Of a stretch of 64,000 bases of DNA, positions 46,398 to 58,200 are shown piece by piece. The DNA is taken from positions 62,001 through 126,000 of the forward strand of contig JADNYJ010000043.1 of NCBI GenBank assembly GCA_015501075.1. The letters run 5' to 3'. The DNA comes from Gymnopilus junonius. Lineage: Eukaryota; Basidiomycota; Agaricomycetes; Agaricales; Galerinaceae. Position numbers and translations under genes: made by a program. Each line of letters begins with the position of its first letter. Positions within the stretch are counted from its first letter, which is position 1. Below the pieces are notes generated by a model. It worked only from the letters and a program-made list of their open reading frames with translations, was not told the origin of the DNA and made no database searches.

Positions 46398-49271
46398 AAT
46401 ACGCACGACCCATCAGCATGATGTCGTGCGTCTCATTTCTGTTCCACCTTCCGGTGTCACCGGAAACTGGATACTTGCATGTCCCTGAAAGATGGCGATA
46501 ACTTGAATTTTGATCTATGACCGTGAGATAAGCGCCGTTCCGGAACAATGGTTGGGCACTTGGCTGAATAGCCTAGATTATGTGTTTAGTTCACTAAATT
46601 TGAATAACATGGTCAGAACTGCCTGTTAAACTTTTTTTGCAAGATATGAGTATGTACTTACTGCTTTGCAGCAACTATATTGGTGTTTCCTCCCCACTAC
46701 CAAAATGAATGATAAAATCCTTACGGACAAACTTCTTTGATTTACGACGGAGCATTCGAAATTGCGGCCTGACATGTCGGCTGCATTATGTGAAAGAGGG
46801 GTGGTTCTCCTGGATTTTCTTACGAAACTGATTGTCTAGCGAGATGGGCATGTACGTAGAAGGTGCACCGTACACAGGTAATCGGAAACAAGAGTGGGAT
46901 CAACATGCGGTGATCGCCGTCAACTGATTGGATCCTCCATTTCAAAGATTGGCACGGCCACTCGTAGCGCTCAACGGCTTGCAGCATTAATGAACTGGAT
47001 CCCAGCTCCCAACTCTCTTTTTTCCCTTTTTTTGCGGCACATACATGATACATGATCTCAAAAAAGTTCAAGGCCAATTAGTAGATATAGGATTTAACGC
47101 TTCCGAAAATGATAGTGGTCTTGGCGCGCAAATTGGTTAGCCTCACGGAGGTATCTTCGCTCTTTCGCTTTTTCCGATTATGAATTCCTTTCCGTGAAAG
47201 GAAAACATGTTATGCAGGCTTGCAGTCGTGTTGCAAGTAGACTTGGAACTTTAATGCTGAAGACAGATACCATCAGGTTTCAAGAAGACAACCCGTAGTT
47301 TACATGTACATGTGGCACCAATGGTATGGCATGCACAAGGGTCTGCACCCACCGAGCGCTCCCGAGCGCCTCAGCGTTGAGCACTGCTTCTCCTCGCCCC
47401 CTAGTTACCTCTGCATAAAATTAAGAAGGGGTAGAAGCGATAAGCTAAAACATTAGAAACAAAACGACAAGCAGGTGCTTAGGAGGTTAACGGATCGTAG
47501 CTGCCTTGAACTCTAAACTGATCGCATTCCATATAGTGGTGTTATATTGAATATTTTGCGCAGTGTGAATTTGAAAGGCTGAAGCACCGGGACCGGAAGC
47601 ATTAAAGGAATAAACGAGACTGCTGTCGCAGTGTCGTGCCGGTTAAGTAACCAGTCAATATGAGTTATAAACTTCTAGTTACTATCCTTGATTGGGAGTT
47701 TGATTCGACGGGGAGTTTGAAATGGGCAGATTTCTACACCTCTAACTCACTCCCAGGTCCTGAAAAAATTGCAATAAATACCCCAGCATGTTATCTCCAT
47801 GCCTATGTGCTTAATTTTGCAAAAACTCAAAGAGGAGGAGAGAAAGTCCAAAAATACAAAGTTCATTACACCAAATAAGGCAAATGTAACGTGGTTGTTT
47901 ACTAGATCTAGTCTGATCCTGCAAACCAATTAACATGAAAATTGGTAAAAAGTTTTAAAACGCTTATGCCACTAATAATCTCAAATTACAAGGCAACTGC
48001 TGAAGTATTGATTTGCAAAAGTTACAAATACCGTCTGAAGCGCATTTTGCAGTGACAAAGCGTGACAATCCCCTCGTCTCAACGCCCCGCCAAATCAATC
48101 GTGACGTACCGTGACAGCCATTTCAATCTCCCCATGTTTTTGCATTCTGAGACGCGGAAACCTGCCACAGCAAATTTTCAGCTCCATTTTATTAGCAGGC
48201 TTGTTCAAAACTAAAAGTTGTATATCTATATTAAATTTCAGCTTACGGTGTTAGTTGATAATTTTATAATGATTTTTCTTTCACGTGGTTTCAAACTCCC
48301 GGCGAAGTATGGTAACAGTTGGTCTGAGCAGTCATCTAGAGCGATTTGAACTGACGACTTGAGGCCCAAGTAAAACCCATGAACCAGATCCCAAGTATTT
48401 CGCATAAAGATCCCAATGAGCTGTAGTAGCCATTCATTCCTTCCAGATGGTCTACCGAGACATTGGGATTCCGAAAGCCTGAGCTGACCAACGCGCGTCT
48501 AAGTTTTACAATATGATGTCATCCAAGTACTGAAGGACGTATGACGTCTCCTAGCAGCCACAGGACGACAGTCTCAGTTTACAAGAAATCCGTCTCATCA
48601 GAAACTGCGAAGCCACCCGACCGCTAAAAAAAATCAATGGTGCGTAATAATTAGAAATTGTAAATTCCCTACCAGACCCAGTTCGCAGGGGGGTAGTGTA
48701 CAGTTGAACATCGACTAATGGCTCGGTACAGCCTTCTGATCTGAAAAGCGGACCTCCAACGAACCCTTCAAACGTGAAGCCAGTCCAACACGCTGATCTT
48801 GCGTCCGCGTTTAACTCGGAGATGTGGATTGAGCCCGGTCCAACCAGGAGTGAGTGTAGTAACAAAGGACCCTGGACGAGCAGAAAAAGGAACTTACTCT
48901 GCTATAACAGCAGGTAATAGCAGAGGATCGAACTATGATGCCGAGCTGATCTCGTACCTCCGAGACGACATTCGATACCTGCGCAAGCTGGTCAATGGGC
49001 TGTTGTTTTCTGTGATCTTTTCGAATATGGTTTGTCTGTATTATTGCGTAGCTAGACATAGGTGTCGGGGAAGAACTTGATTATGCATGGAAGGTTGTTG
49101 ACCTGGATAGAGCCTAGAGGAATCGACGCTGTCAGTGGATGCAAGTGCGAATCACTCCAGAGCGATGACATCATTTCTCCCAAGTCGAGGAAGTATATAC
49201 GCCTCACCACTCTCCTTTGGTACTTACGCTTCACACACCAACGTCCACAATTAATATCGACACTGTCTACA
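46398..49271. other. Gene-poor region
   Basis: No supported gene in about 2.9 kb. Around 47390-47560 there is sequence related to 44750-44900. Open frames at 48551-48865 (minus) and 48799-49080 (plus) overlap each other and have no recognisable motif, although the plus frame ends in a hydrophobic segment (LLFSVIFSNMVCLYY). Confidence 0.4.
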
Positions 49272-49945
49272 ATGTCCGGCAGTCCCCCATCTCCCATAGC
49301 CAATCCGAATTCACCGCTGACGACGCGCAACGATCGCGACCTCCCCCATCCCAAGAAACAGCCGACAATCTTCCTCAACCGCGCCGCAGCCCCGGACTAC
49401 GCCAGGGCGTCTCACCCCCGTTCCACAGAGGGAGGTTGAGCACGTACATCTACGTTCTCGTCGCACTCACCGCGTTGATGGGGGCGTACTACAGCTACCG
49501 GATGGTGCAATACAAGATGGCTGTGGGTGGGTGGTGGAATCTGGTGTTGGGGAGGAGTCCACCTGCAATGTATATGCCACCTCAGCGGGAGACGCAGCCG
49601 AACACGAATTGGAATGGGTGGCGGGCTAGTAAGCCGGTGAAGGGAGGAGGGGAAGATGGTGTCGAAGTGCACATTCAGGGTCTAGCAAAGGCGCTGGGCA
49701 TGCCGACCAACGAGCTGGCTTCGGCCATCGCGAGCGCAGTCAGGGCTTATGTGCCCCCTGCGAGTCTGTCATCGGTGGCAGCGAAGGAGACGGGTGAGGC
49801 GGTGAAGGTGTTGTTGCAGGAGCCAAGCGCGGGGGAGACGAGGACAGCGAAGAATAAGAAGATCATCAAGGCGGGGAGTGGTGGAAATGTGATGGACAAT
49901 ATCATTTCGGGGATGGACGCGGTGGTTGGAATGGATGACGCTTGA
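49272..49945 (+). CDS. Single-helix membrane protein of unknown function
   Basis: As written, MSGSPPSPIANPNSPLTTRN leads into DYARASHPRSTEGG and a stop at 49438-49440. Adding one base in the G-run near 49434 continues in frame to LSTYIYVLVALTALMGAYYS, a clear transmembrane helix, then YRMVQYKMAVGGWWNLVLGR, a soluble helical part (GLAKALGMPTNELASAIASA, ETGEAVKVLLQEPS) and an end NIISGMDAVVGMDDA. About 224 residues with no introns seen. I read it as one gene with a one-base deletion. I do not recognise the family. It is followed 71 bp later by the next gene on the same strand. Confidence 0.65.
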
Positions 49946-50016
49946 AATACTCTGCTTGTATCACTGATAAGATAAGATGACTGTAATATAATTCTCTCTT
50001 ACAAACGACGACCGCA

Positions 50017-51260
50017 ATGGACGGCTCTAAGCTGCCCCTGACACTGACCGCAACGCAGGCAGAGGAGATCATCCGCAAGCACCTCTCCGACCACACCCAG
50101 TCCACCGTGCACCACATCACCGAGCTCAAGAACCAAGGATACAGGTCCGTGTCCTCCCTCCGCACCCCGCACCTTCCTGACCCCATCACAGCTACACGTC
50201 CAAAACACGCACATATGTCGTCGACATCTCCGCCACACCCGTCTCGGCCACGCCCAGCTCGTGCTTCATCACCATCGCCCACCCTCCGCCCTCCGCACCC
50301 CACCCCATCGGCACCCTCTCCAACTCCCTCCTCACCACCCACCACATCATCTCCCTCATCCACTCCCAAACCGACATCCCCATTCCCCTCCCCACCCTCG
50401 ATGCCACCCTCTCTCTCCCCAGCGTCCCGTACCACTTCCTCCTCTCCCCCGCCTCCCCCATCGCCTCCCACGCCATCCTCTCCGTCGCAGAGGCGCGAAG
50501 GCGCGGGCTCCTCAACGACACAAGCAAAGAAGCCCTCATGCTCGAGCTCCAGATCGGCCGCTTCCTCGGCCGACTCCACGCGAACGTGCAGAACGACTAC
50601 TTTGGGCGCATCCGCCGCAGGGACGCGCAGGATACGGAGGAGGAATCCTACAGCTGGCAGGAAACCTTCACGGTTCTCCTCGAGGCGCTGCTCTGGGAAG
50701 CTCAATCCGCCGGCCTCGACCTCCCGTATGAGGAGATCAGGAGTTACCTCTCGCGTGCCATTTCTTCGTTCTTGTTCGACGACGTCGACGTGCCGTCGCT
50801 TATCTGGTTGACGGGGTCCGAAGAGGACGTTTATATCGCCTTGCCGAGTTCCCTTCTCCCTCCTCCTTCTGCCGCATTCAGCTCGAGCTCGTCGACCGTT
50901 CCGACTTTAACAACCGCAGGCGGAATAGCCGCTATCCTCCCGAATGTCACGCACGCGGTATGGGGCGACCCCCTCCTCGAGACCTTCTTCCTCCCACCTG
51001 CGCCCTCGCCTGTCCTCAAGGAAGCGTATACCAAGAGCGGAGGGAGCGATACGCTCGTCTTTCCTAGGCAGAGGACAAAGAGGATGTGGTACGACCTCTT
51101 GCTTGGGTTGATCGTGCTAAGGGAGAGAGATGGTTTTGGTGCTTCAGCATTGGAGGGTGAAGCGGGTGCTCAAGACGAGGACAGACAGCGGCTAATCAAG
51201 TGGGCATTGGATCTGATACAGAACACCATCACTACATTATCAACTGCACCGACTTATTGA
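50017..51260 (+). CDS. Aminoglycoside-phosphotransferase/kinase-like protein with degenerate active site
   Basis: Two exons (intron about 50143-50188) encode about 400 residues of an APH-like fold. Exon 1 starts MDGSKLPLTLTATQAEEIIR. Exon 2 has the N-lobe strands (YTSKTRTYVVDISATPVS, SCFITIAHPPPSAPHPIGTL), LELQIGRFLGRLHANVQNDY and SWQETFTVLLEALLWEAQSA. The C-lobe reads SLIWLTGSEEDVYIAL, then AGGIAAILPNVTHAVWGDPL, ETFF. The GGI..I......WGDPLLE pattern is typical of APH-family proteins, but the usual HGDxxxxN catalytic loop is not visible where expected (VPSLIWLTGSEEDVYI), so it may be a pseudokinase. It sits 71 bp downstream of the membrane protein gene. Codon use is very C-rich at third positions, which creates long shadow frames. 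No frame break. Confidence 0.7.
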
Positions 51261-51556
51261 ATATTGAATGGGGGTTCAAACTAAACTACTATATACATTT
51301 TCATCACACTGTATGGATGTAGAGAATTCGAATAGTCATAGGAGGAAATAGAAACATATAACTGTACGGAAGTCGAGAATAGTAAAAGCCTCTTATTCAA
51401 TTGGGAAAGAAAATTAATGAGCTCGGGGGGAAAGTTTCGGCATAAACATACGTGTGTAGGAGTCGGTCGATAAGGTATCAAGAAACACATCAGATTCACC
51501 TTCCTTCCCCTCTCAAAAGTAGAGACCGCATTAGCGTTCATTCACTCCAGATGGCT

Positions 51557-52737
51557 TTAGGCCTCAGCCTGTGGCGCATTCGCCCTGATCTCTTCCTTGA
51601 CGCGCATGATCCTCTGCCTCAGTTCCTAAACAAGCCATTAAGAAAGAAGCCAAAAGCAAGGAAAGCTCCAACGTACATTTTTCTCCGCCTCGCTCAGATT
51701 ATGATACAACTCCTTGATGGCTTGCGTCTTCTCAGCAAAAGTCACGCCGCCTACCTTGGCATAGTTTTCCTTGGTGAATCTAGCGACAAAGATAAGAAAT
51801 ATTATTCATTTACATGAGGAAGGAAACAGAAACGGAAATACGTACGTGGAATACAAGGATGGGAAACCGTTCATGGAAGGTTCTTGTGGATGGACACGTA
51901 CGCCTTGCGGTTTTTCTTGGGCAGGTTCTTGAGCCATTCCTTACGTTTCTGCGAATATTCAGCGATAGCCTCACGCGAGGGCGCGTAGGCCTAGAAAATA
52001 GCATCGGTCAGTAGGTGTATTTATGATGACGTATTGGGAACGATGTCGATGGTATCGCGGTTACGTTACAAAAGAGAGGAAAAAAGCATACCTGCTTAGC
52101 CTCCTCAGACATCTCCTTCCAGACTTTGCTTGCCTCGGCAAGGATGACGGCCATGTCAGTTGTGTCTCCACCCGCCTTGCTCTCGTTAAACTGTTTGATA
52201 AAGTTGATCCACGAGTTCCCGGGATACTTGAAAGGGGGGCGCAATCCTTCTTGAAAACTGCAATGAAGATGATACAGACACCAGATATGACACCGGCAAT
52301 TTTGGGGGAGGAGAGGGATTAAAATCATAACCATTAGTGACACTCCAAAAAGGAAAAAGAAAAAAAAAACAGACTCTTCTTTTCCACCACTTTCTTGGGT
52401 TTGGCCTTGGCTTTGCACCTGCAGTCTTCGTCTTTGCAGCGACAGTTTTTTTCTTGGCAGCGGTTTTCCTGACGGGCTTTTTCTCCTTGGTCGTAGCTGC
52501 CTTTTCCTTGGGTGCGGCTTCGGAAGCATGCGTGGCATTGGCAGCGGCAGTGGAAGTGAACCCAGCTGACTTTGTTGTCGCGAAGAAACGGGCACGTGCT
52601 GAGACTAGGGCAGCGGCGGGGGCATACGGAGTACGAGGAGCAGCGGCGGGCAGGGCAGAGAGACGAGAGGCGAAAGAGTGCTTGAGAGCAAGAGAGCGGC
52701 CGACCGCGCGGGAGCTCCTGACAAAAGAGAAAATCAT
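51557..52737 (-). CDS. Mitochondrial HMG-box DNA-binding protein
   Basis: Probable mitochondrial nucleoid/HMG protein. Start at 52737: MIFSFVRSSRAVGRSLALKH, then an Arg/Ala/Ser-rich presequence ending ARARFFATTK. A Lys/Ala-rich linker follows (KEKKPVRKTAAKKKTVAAKT). HMG box 1 reads PPFKYPGNSWINFIKQFNES, then EASKVWKEMSEEAKQ and YAPSREAIAEYSQKRKEWLK. The second, divergent half has FTKENYAKVGGVTFAEKTQA, IKELYHNLSEAEK and a tail ANAPQAEA. Three one-base deletions break the frame: near 52414 (between KTAGA and KAKAKPKK), in the six-G run at 52234-52239 (C-run on the coding strand) and near 51875 (after HKNLP). The family reading is clear on both sides of each. Confidence 0.82.
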
Positions 52738-52910
52738 GGCGAGGGTTCGGTGGTGGTTGTATTCTGAGTGAGACGTACTGCAGTGCTGACAAGGTTTCGA
52801 AACAAAACAGAAGCAAATAACGCGTACACACCTGCCAGCTCGATCGCGTTTGGAAAGTTTCGGGGCCGCGTGGGTTAGGGTTGTCGGGCTGGGAGAGAGC
52901 AAAAAGCTGT

Positions 52911-52991
52911 GCCCGCTGGCTGGTTTGAACAACCGACCTCACCATGGCGTATCCATACGAGTGGCGCGCTCTACCACTGAGCTAAGAGGGC
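52911..52991 (-). tRNA. tRNA-Thr(CGT) with short intron
   Basis: Acceptor GCCCTCT/AGCGGGC (one mismatch), D arm GCTC...GAGC, anticodon stem CGCCA/TGGTG with loop CTCGTA and anticodon CGT. An intron of about 10 nt (TGGATACGCC) follows position 37. The T arm is GGTTG-TTCAAAC-CAGCC. A T5 run immediately downstream on the minus strand (52901-52905) is the terminator. Confidence 0.9.
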
Positions 52992-53422
52992 TATGTATAG
53001 TAAACAACATATAATAGTAGTACACATCTTGCCAATATCTGAAGGTTGAAAGCATTTCAACCAAAACCACCATCGGCGAACTCATGTCAATTTCTGTCTG
53101 CATACCAGCTGCCACTGGCACAACTCCGAGCACCGAGCCAACGCACTCCGCTGTCACTGTAGTCTGTCAGACAGCCGTGGCTCCACCCAGCGCTGATCTG
53201 TCTGTCCATGGGATGGATCAACTTCAGACTTCAAGCTTCAAGGCTTGGCTTCCGGGTCGTTTTTGCTTAAATGCGTTCAATGTCAAACCTTGTCAAAGTT
53301 CATTTAGTCCACCTCCTGAGATTTTGCTTTTTTGTTCCTTAGGCTGCTCCTGTTCTTGTATTTCTGACTCCATCTCGGCTTTCGTGTCCTTGTCCTTGTC
53401 CTTGCTCTCGTTCCTAAATTAT
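52992..53422. other. Intergenic region between tRNA-Thr and the seven-helix gene
   Basis: A pyrimidine-rich CTTGTCC/CTTTTT stretch lies at 53327-53410, just before the next start. No gene is supported. Confidence 0.4.
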
Positions 53423-54982
53423 ATGGCCTCGCTCGGTCCTTTGGGTCATCTCGTCCAACAAATCTTTGAAGAAGACATACTGCATGAAGAGATCACCATC
53501 TTTCTAGCGGTCAACACAGCTGGTGTGGTACGTTCTATAATATTGCACTCAAAGGCTGCACTGATTCTGACATATATCAAGGTTGAAATACTGCTCTATG
53601 GTAATTTCCTCTCAAAAGTACTAGTTGCTGGCTTACATCGATGCTCCAGGGATCCACCTCGCGCTCTTCTGCGTATGCATGTACATCCTCCTACAAAATA
53701 GACAGACAGCGCAATGGTTCATCCTCGTCTCTGCCATCCTCATGTTCGCATTATCCACAGCAGATATAGCCATAACCTTCCGCCTGCTGACCCACGACAT
53801 CGTCAATGCGTTCGATCCTGCTAAAAACCGTGCGATTGTAAAGTTCATTTATGCCAAGACCCCGTTGTTCGTTTCCAACAAGTGGGTGAGTTTCGTCCTA
53901 AGAAAGCATCATCATTTTCAATGCTTTTCTACATAGCCTTGTCGCAGATCTGGTCTTGGTTAGTCCATCAACACCATCACTGTCGCCCTCGATGCTCATC
54001 GTTGACCGTTCCTTGCAAGTTATACCGCTGCTACATGATATGGGGACGATCCAAATATATACTCATTGGAGCATCATTCCTCATACTAGCTGACACCGGT
54101 GAGTAGATTCATTTTGAAACTTTGTAACACACACCAACGGCCAAGCTCACTAATCGTTAATTCCGATAGTCTGGGGTTACCTCGGCCTGACACAGTCCTT
54201 CCTCTCACCAAATAATACCTTCGTGCCGCTCTATATCTGGTCAATATTTGCTATAAACATCACTCTGGCGCTCGTCACGGGTACGTACCATATTATTTAG
54301 AGGAACTGAAAGAAAACATCCGTTGTTCGTTGATTATGTACCGAACGCTGACTGGCTTCGACTTCTTTCTTTCTTTAGCTGGCCGAATCTACTGGGTGAC
54401 GAGAATAGCCCGAAACTTTCTTGGACGTCGGCAGCTGGAACATACCATACTGCCATTGCCGTTATGTGAGTTGATGAATTCTGATGACAATATTGAAAGG
54501 ATCAAGGAGCTGACGGCACTTTAATTTCATGCGCTTTGCAGTATGGAATCTAGTCTGGTTTATACGACTTGTATTCTGATATACGCTCTGTACCCAAGGA
54601 ATTCGTTTTACCGGGTATGTTTTCCTTGATTCTCACCACCCCGCCAAGGATTGACCGACTCACTCGTCCATTCCATCTTTCAGATGGTAATCATCACCAT
54701 ATGCCTCAGAGTCGTCGTAAGCAAATCCGTCCCTTTCCCAAATCTCCTTTGCTCACCGGCCCTATTTTTATTTTTTTCCCCTCATCACCCCAGGCCATCA
54801 TGCCGACGTTGTTAATCGTCCAAGTCGGTCTCCACCGCGCCGTGCGAGACGATGAGAATCCGACAACAGACTCCACCGACGAGACCAAGTCGGAATTTGT
54901 AGCTCGCAGAGCGCCGACGTCTGTCGTTCTCGACACTGTCATCACCATGGGACACCATCCCCATGTCCAACCAGCGTCCTGA
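53423..54982 (+). CDS. Seven-helix membrane protein, basidiomycete family, tandem copy A
   Basis: Start MASLGPLGHLVQQIFEEDIL, then EITIFLAVNTAGV spliced to VEILLYGIHLALFCVCMYIL, QTAQWFILVSAILMFALSTA, DIAITFRLL, and LYRCYMIWGRSKYILIGASF. Then VWGYLGLTQSFLSPNNTFVP, YIWSIFAINITLALVT spliced to AGRIYWVTRIARNFLG, and finally AIMPTLLIVQVGLHRAVRDD and a hydrophilic tail ending HVQPAS. At least eight short introns. The order (helix, FALSTADIAITFRLL, YRCYxxWG, AGRIYW, LLIVQVG) marks a large, functionally unknown seven-helix family of mushroom-forming fungi. Some splice junctions (around 53890-53960 and 54530-54720) are not fully resolved. It is a tandem relative of 55942-57415. Confidence 0.7.
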
Positions 54983-55941
54983 GCAAAATATTACAGAAAG
55001 AATACCCCAACCTTCAGAAACCCCTAATTCTTCCCGAAGATTCTTCTCTAGGCGAAGTGAGCAGCACCCAAGAATGTCCCGGACAGTAGGATAGCGAATT
55101 CATAGTACTCGAGTAATGTTAGTAATATTAGAGTCGTGTATGAAATTTATTATCCTACACACAGTTGATTGAATGGTAACAAGTGTCAAATAATGTTTCA
55201 TTAACCCTTCCGCATTTTGCCTTTAGCCTTTGCGACTGTTCATAGCATGTTAAATGCGTACGGTTCCGAGTTGTTAATCTGCCTTTTTTTGCACTTTGTA
55301 GAGTAGGTCGTGCCTTTCTCAAAAGCAAGTGAAGCAGGGCCTACCTTTCGCGGCTGACCCCTGGCAGTAAGTAGGTACGGAGACCATTAAACCTAGTTAG
55401 AGAAAATTTTTAAGTCATCACTTGCACTAAAGAAGGTTTATTGCTTCCACTGAGCCCGCCGAGACCGACAGGCACAAGGGAGTCGGTAAGACTAAAATCG
55501 TACACTTGCGCACTACAAATTCAAAACGTCGGAATAAGCAATAAAGTTCATAGTGCTAATGTGATTGGTCCGGCAAGCAGTGTGAAAGGAGATAAGATGG
55601 GAATTATTAGTTCAAAGTGGACAACTTGGGTCGAATGATTGCACCCGGACGGCTTTGCACCAATCGTTAGCAATCGCTACCTCTCTGGAACTAGTCACTG
55701 GTCGCTGAAAGATCCTGACAGGTTAGAGAAAACGGAGATATCAAATCTGGAGCGTACCTGTTGGCTGTATAGGTCGTTGATTCGCGCATTCGGCTAATAG
55801 CCTTCTAGGGTCTTGCATGCTCGCTCGTTCTCTATCCCGGCTGCCAAGGTCGGGGTAGGGGCTGGTCATTCTTGAACTTGAACTGCCTCCTTCAGTCCTC
55901 CGTGCTATATACTCCTTCCTTCTAGCACTAGTCATTAGATC
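54983..55941. other. Intergenic region between tandem seven-helix genes
   Basis: About 960 bp, no supported gene. Chance frames only. Confidence 0.45.
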
Positions 55942-57415
55942 ATGGCTCCCTTACGGCCTCGGTTCGACAGCGCGTGGGGACCTTCAGTGATGCTATCTGA
56001 AAATGACCTACCGCCTGAGCTCCTAGCTGTCGTCGTGAGTGCCCAAATAGAGTTCGCGAAACGCGTGTCAATGACCACATTGCACTTAGGTTGAATCCTT
56101 TTATACGGTACGCGTTGTTCGACGTCAACCTATGTAGGAAAGAATTTGACGAAGAAGTCGTGTTGCATAGGGATGCACGCCGTACTCTTTCCCATTTGCG
56201 CTTGTATCCTCTTTCGGAGGAGGAGGAAGATTCAGTTCATGATGCTAGCTGCAGTAGCCGTCATGTTCGTGCTTGCGACAGTGGACGTGGCGATCTCCTG
56301 GAATCTACTTCTTCGGCATACTAGATGGCTGTACACGGAAGATATCCACTGGTGTACAAGGCTGTATTCCCGAAATTCTGGCTATATCTAGTGAATAAGT
56401 AAGCTTTCACGAGCAGAGAGTCGAAATGGAAAGACTTATGCTTGTGGAATAGCGTGATAGCAGACGTGTTGCTGGTAATAATGTTTACTACCTCTTCATC
56501 GACATTCTTCTGAAATTAATTTCAATAGATTTTGCGGTGTTACGTGGTCTGGGGAAGAAGGAAAAGCATTTTAATATTAACCGGACTACTCCTGGTTGTG
56601 GGTACCGGTGAGTACGTTGCAGAGTCATGGTTCAAGTACAGTTTCCTGAACGCGTCAAAGTCTTTGGCATTATCAGTGAAGGCACGCTTTCTCCATCCTT
56701 GAAGAAGTTCATTATCGTCTATTTATGCTTCGACCTTGTTCTGAATGTTGGCGTCACGATTTTAACAGGTACGCGCGCGTATTTTAGAGTCCAAATTTCC
56801 AGAGTCACTCATGACTGCAGCCGGAAGAATTCTATGGATAGCAAGAGAGGTTAAAAAGATTGTAGGAGACCAAATGACTTCACATTATCACTTTGCAATA
56901 GGCGTCTTGTAAGCATCTTCAGCTGCGTCAAGAATTTGTTCGACTGACGTTCCACAGAGTCGAATCAGGCTTGTTTTACTCCGCGTCTGTCATTCTGGTT
57001 GTCGTCCTATCCACCACAAATTTCATTGTACGTTTTTTTTGGTACATGAATAAAGAGAAAATCCTGACACCCTTTTCTTACACAGCTCATGGCGGCTGTC
57101 ATTTCGATCCGTATTGTAGTGGGTGTAATTTTCTTCGCACCTCCGAGCGTGATATTGACAGCTAATCTGCAGTGTATCGTGCCAATCCTCCTCATTGTCC
57201 AGATTACGCTCGGACAGTCCGTCAAGGACGTGCAAAGCACAGTCAATAAGCTGCAAGGAGGAACCCAGCAAATTGTTCTGGATACCATTGTCAGCACCCA
57301 TATCGAATTTGAACGAGGAGCAGCGCATGAAGGGCTAGACGCCGAAGAAGTGGACAATACACAGCAACCTGGAGACTCTGAGAGTTGCTCGGTGACAAAT
57401 AGTTCAGACAACTGA
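55942..57415 (+). CDS. Seven-helix membrane protein, basidiomycete family, tandem copy B
   Basis: Start MAPLRPRFDSAWGPSVMLSE. Exons then give KIQFMMLAAVAVMFVLATVD, VAISWNLLLRHTRWL, ILRCYVVWGRRKSILILTGL, VFGIISEGTLSPSLKKFIIV, YLCFDLVLNVGVTILT spliced to AGRILWIAREVKKIVG. Further on are VESGLFYSASVILVVVLSTT, LMAAVISIRIVVGVIFFAPP and CIVPILLIVQITLGQSVKDV, with a hydrophilic tail ending TNSSDN. The motifs FxLATVDVAIS, LRCYVVWG, AGRILW and LLIVQ align with copy A in the same order, so the two are diverged tandem paralogues. Function is unknown. The N-terminal exon joins (56030-56260) are the weakest part. Confidence 0.7.
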
Positions 57416-57625
57416 CAAAAAAACATATGAGAGCCGTTGTACTATACCCATGTCTTTGACTTTAGAGCACTTATAAATCATCTGCAATAATTGGCGCGTA
57501 GAGTTGGGTTCGCATTACGACTTTGTTTGGTTGGTCCATATTCCAAGAAGCGGCGTTCATTGTTATCTTTGTTGCATGATGCGAAGTGGTGTAGACATGT
57601 GCAGTGTAGCCAAAAATGATTGCCA

Positions 57626-58008
57626 TTATGAGCTGATGAGCTCCGCGACCTTCGCCTCAACCTCGGGTGCTGACAGGTTCTCTAATTCAACATGCTGTTC
57701 CACACCGCGCGCTGACCAACGGCCATTAAACGTATGAACGTTCAAGAATGATATTGACACTCACCAAACCTGGCAAAGGCTCTAGCAGGTGTTCCGGTTG
57801 CCTCCCTTATTAAAACGGGGAGGTCGGGATTGTGTTTCTTGATATCTGGGTATTTCGAGACGATGAATTGCCTGTAGATACTTGAGCAAATAGAGCGAAA
57901 AGCGAGAGAGAGATGTCAGGACCTTGTTCCTGCTGAAGCAGGCCCAGTTTGAGAGAATATGATACGGATCTCCCTGAGAGCGGGCGAGAAAGCCTTTGCG
58001 AAACTCAT
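57626..58008 (-). CDS. Mitochondrial complex I subunit NDUFA2/B8 homologue
   Basis: Thioredoxin-fold accessory subunit of NADH:ubiquinone oxidoreductase (NDUFA2/B8; 10.5-kDa subunit in Neurospora). Exon 1 from 58008: MSFAKAFSPALREIRIIFSQ, TGPASAGTR. Exon 2: QFIVSKYPDIKKHNPDLPVL, IREATGTPARAFARF. Exon 3: ARGVEQHVELENLSAPEVEA, KVAELISS. About 93 residues, the normal family length. Introns (GTCCTG..CAG, GTGAGT..CAG) are in phase. It is divergently transcribed from the RGS gene with only about 190 bp between the starts, and convergent with seven-helix copy B. Confidence 0.95.
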
Positions 58009-58200
58009 GGTACAGTGAGGAGTTCACGCGCGACCTGCAGGAGGGACAAGGCTTGAGCTTACGGAAAAGTTTATTACGTAATTTACCCGGTTGCCAAATC
58101 ATTTCAACAGACGTTTCAACACCACGCTTTGTTTGCCATTGCCAACGACGACGACCAGGCCCCTTTAAAGCCTTCCAAACGACGCGAAAGCAGCTCGCCG

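Noticed and set aside
48551..49080. Overlapping plus and minus frames of about 90-100 codons
   Set aside because: No recognisable domain and mutually antisense; insufficient evidence for either.
50261..50731. Long Pro/His/Arg-rich frames on both strands
   Set aside because: They are shadows caused by very C-rich codon third positions in the APH-like gene.
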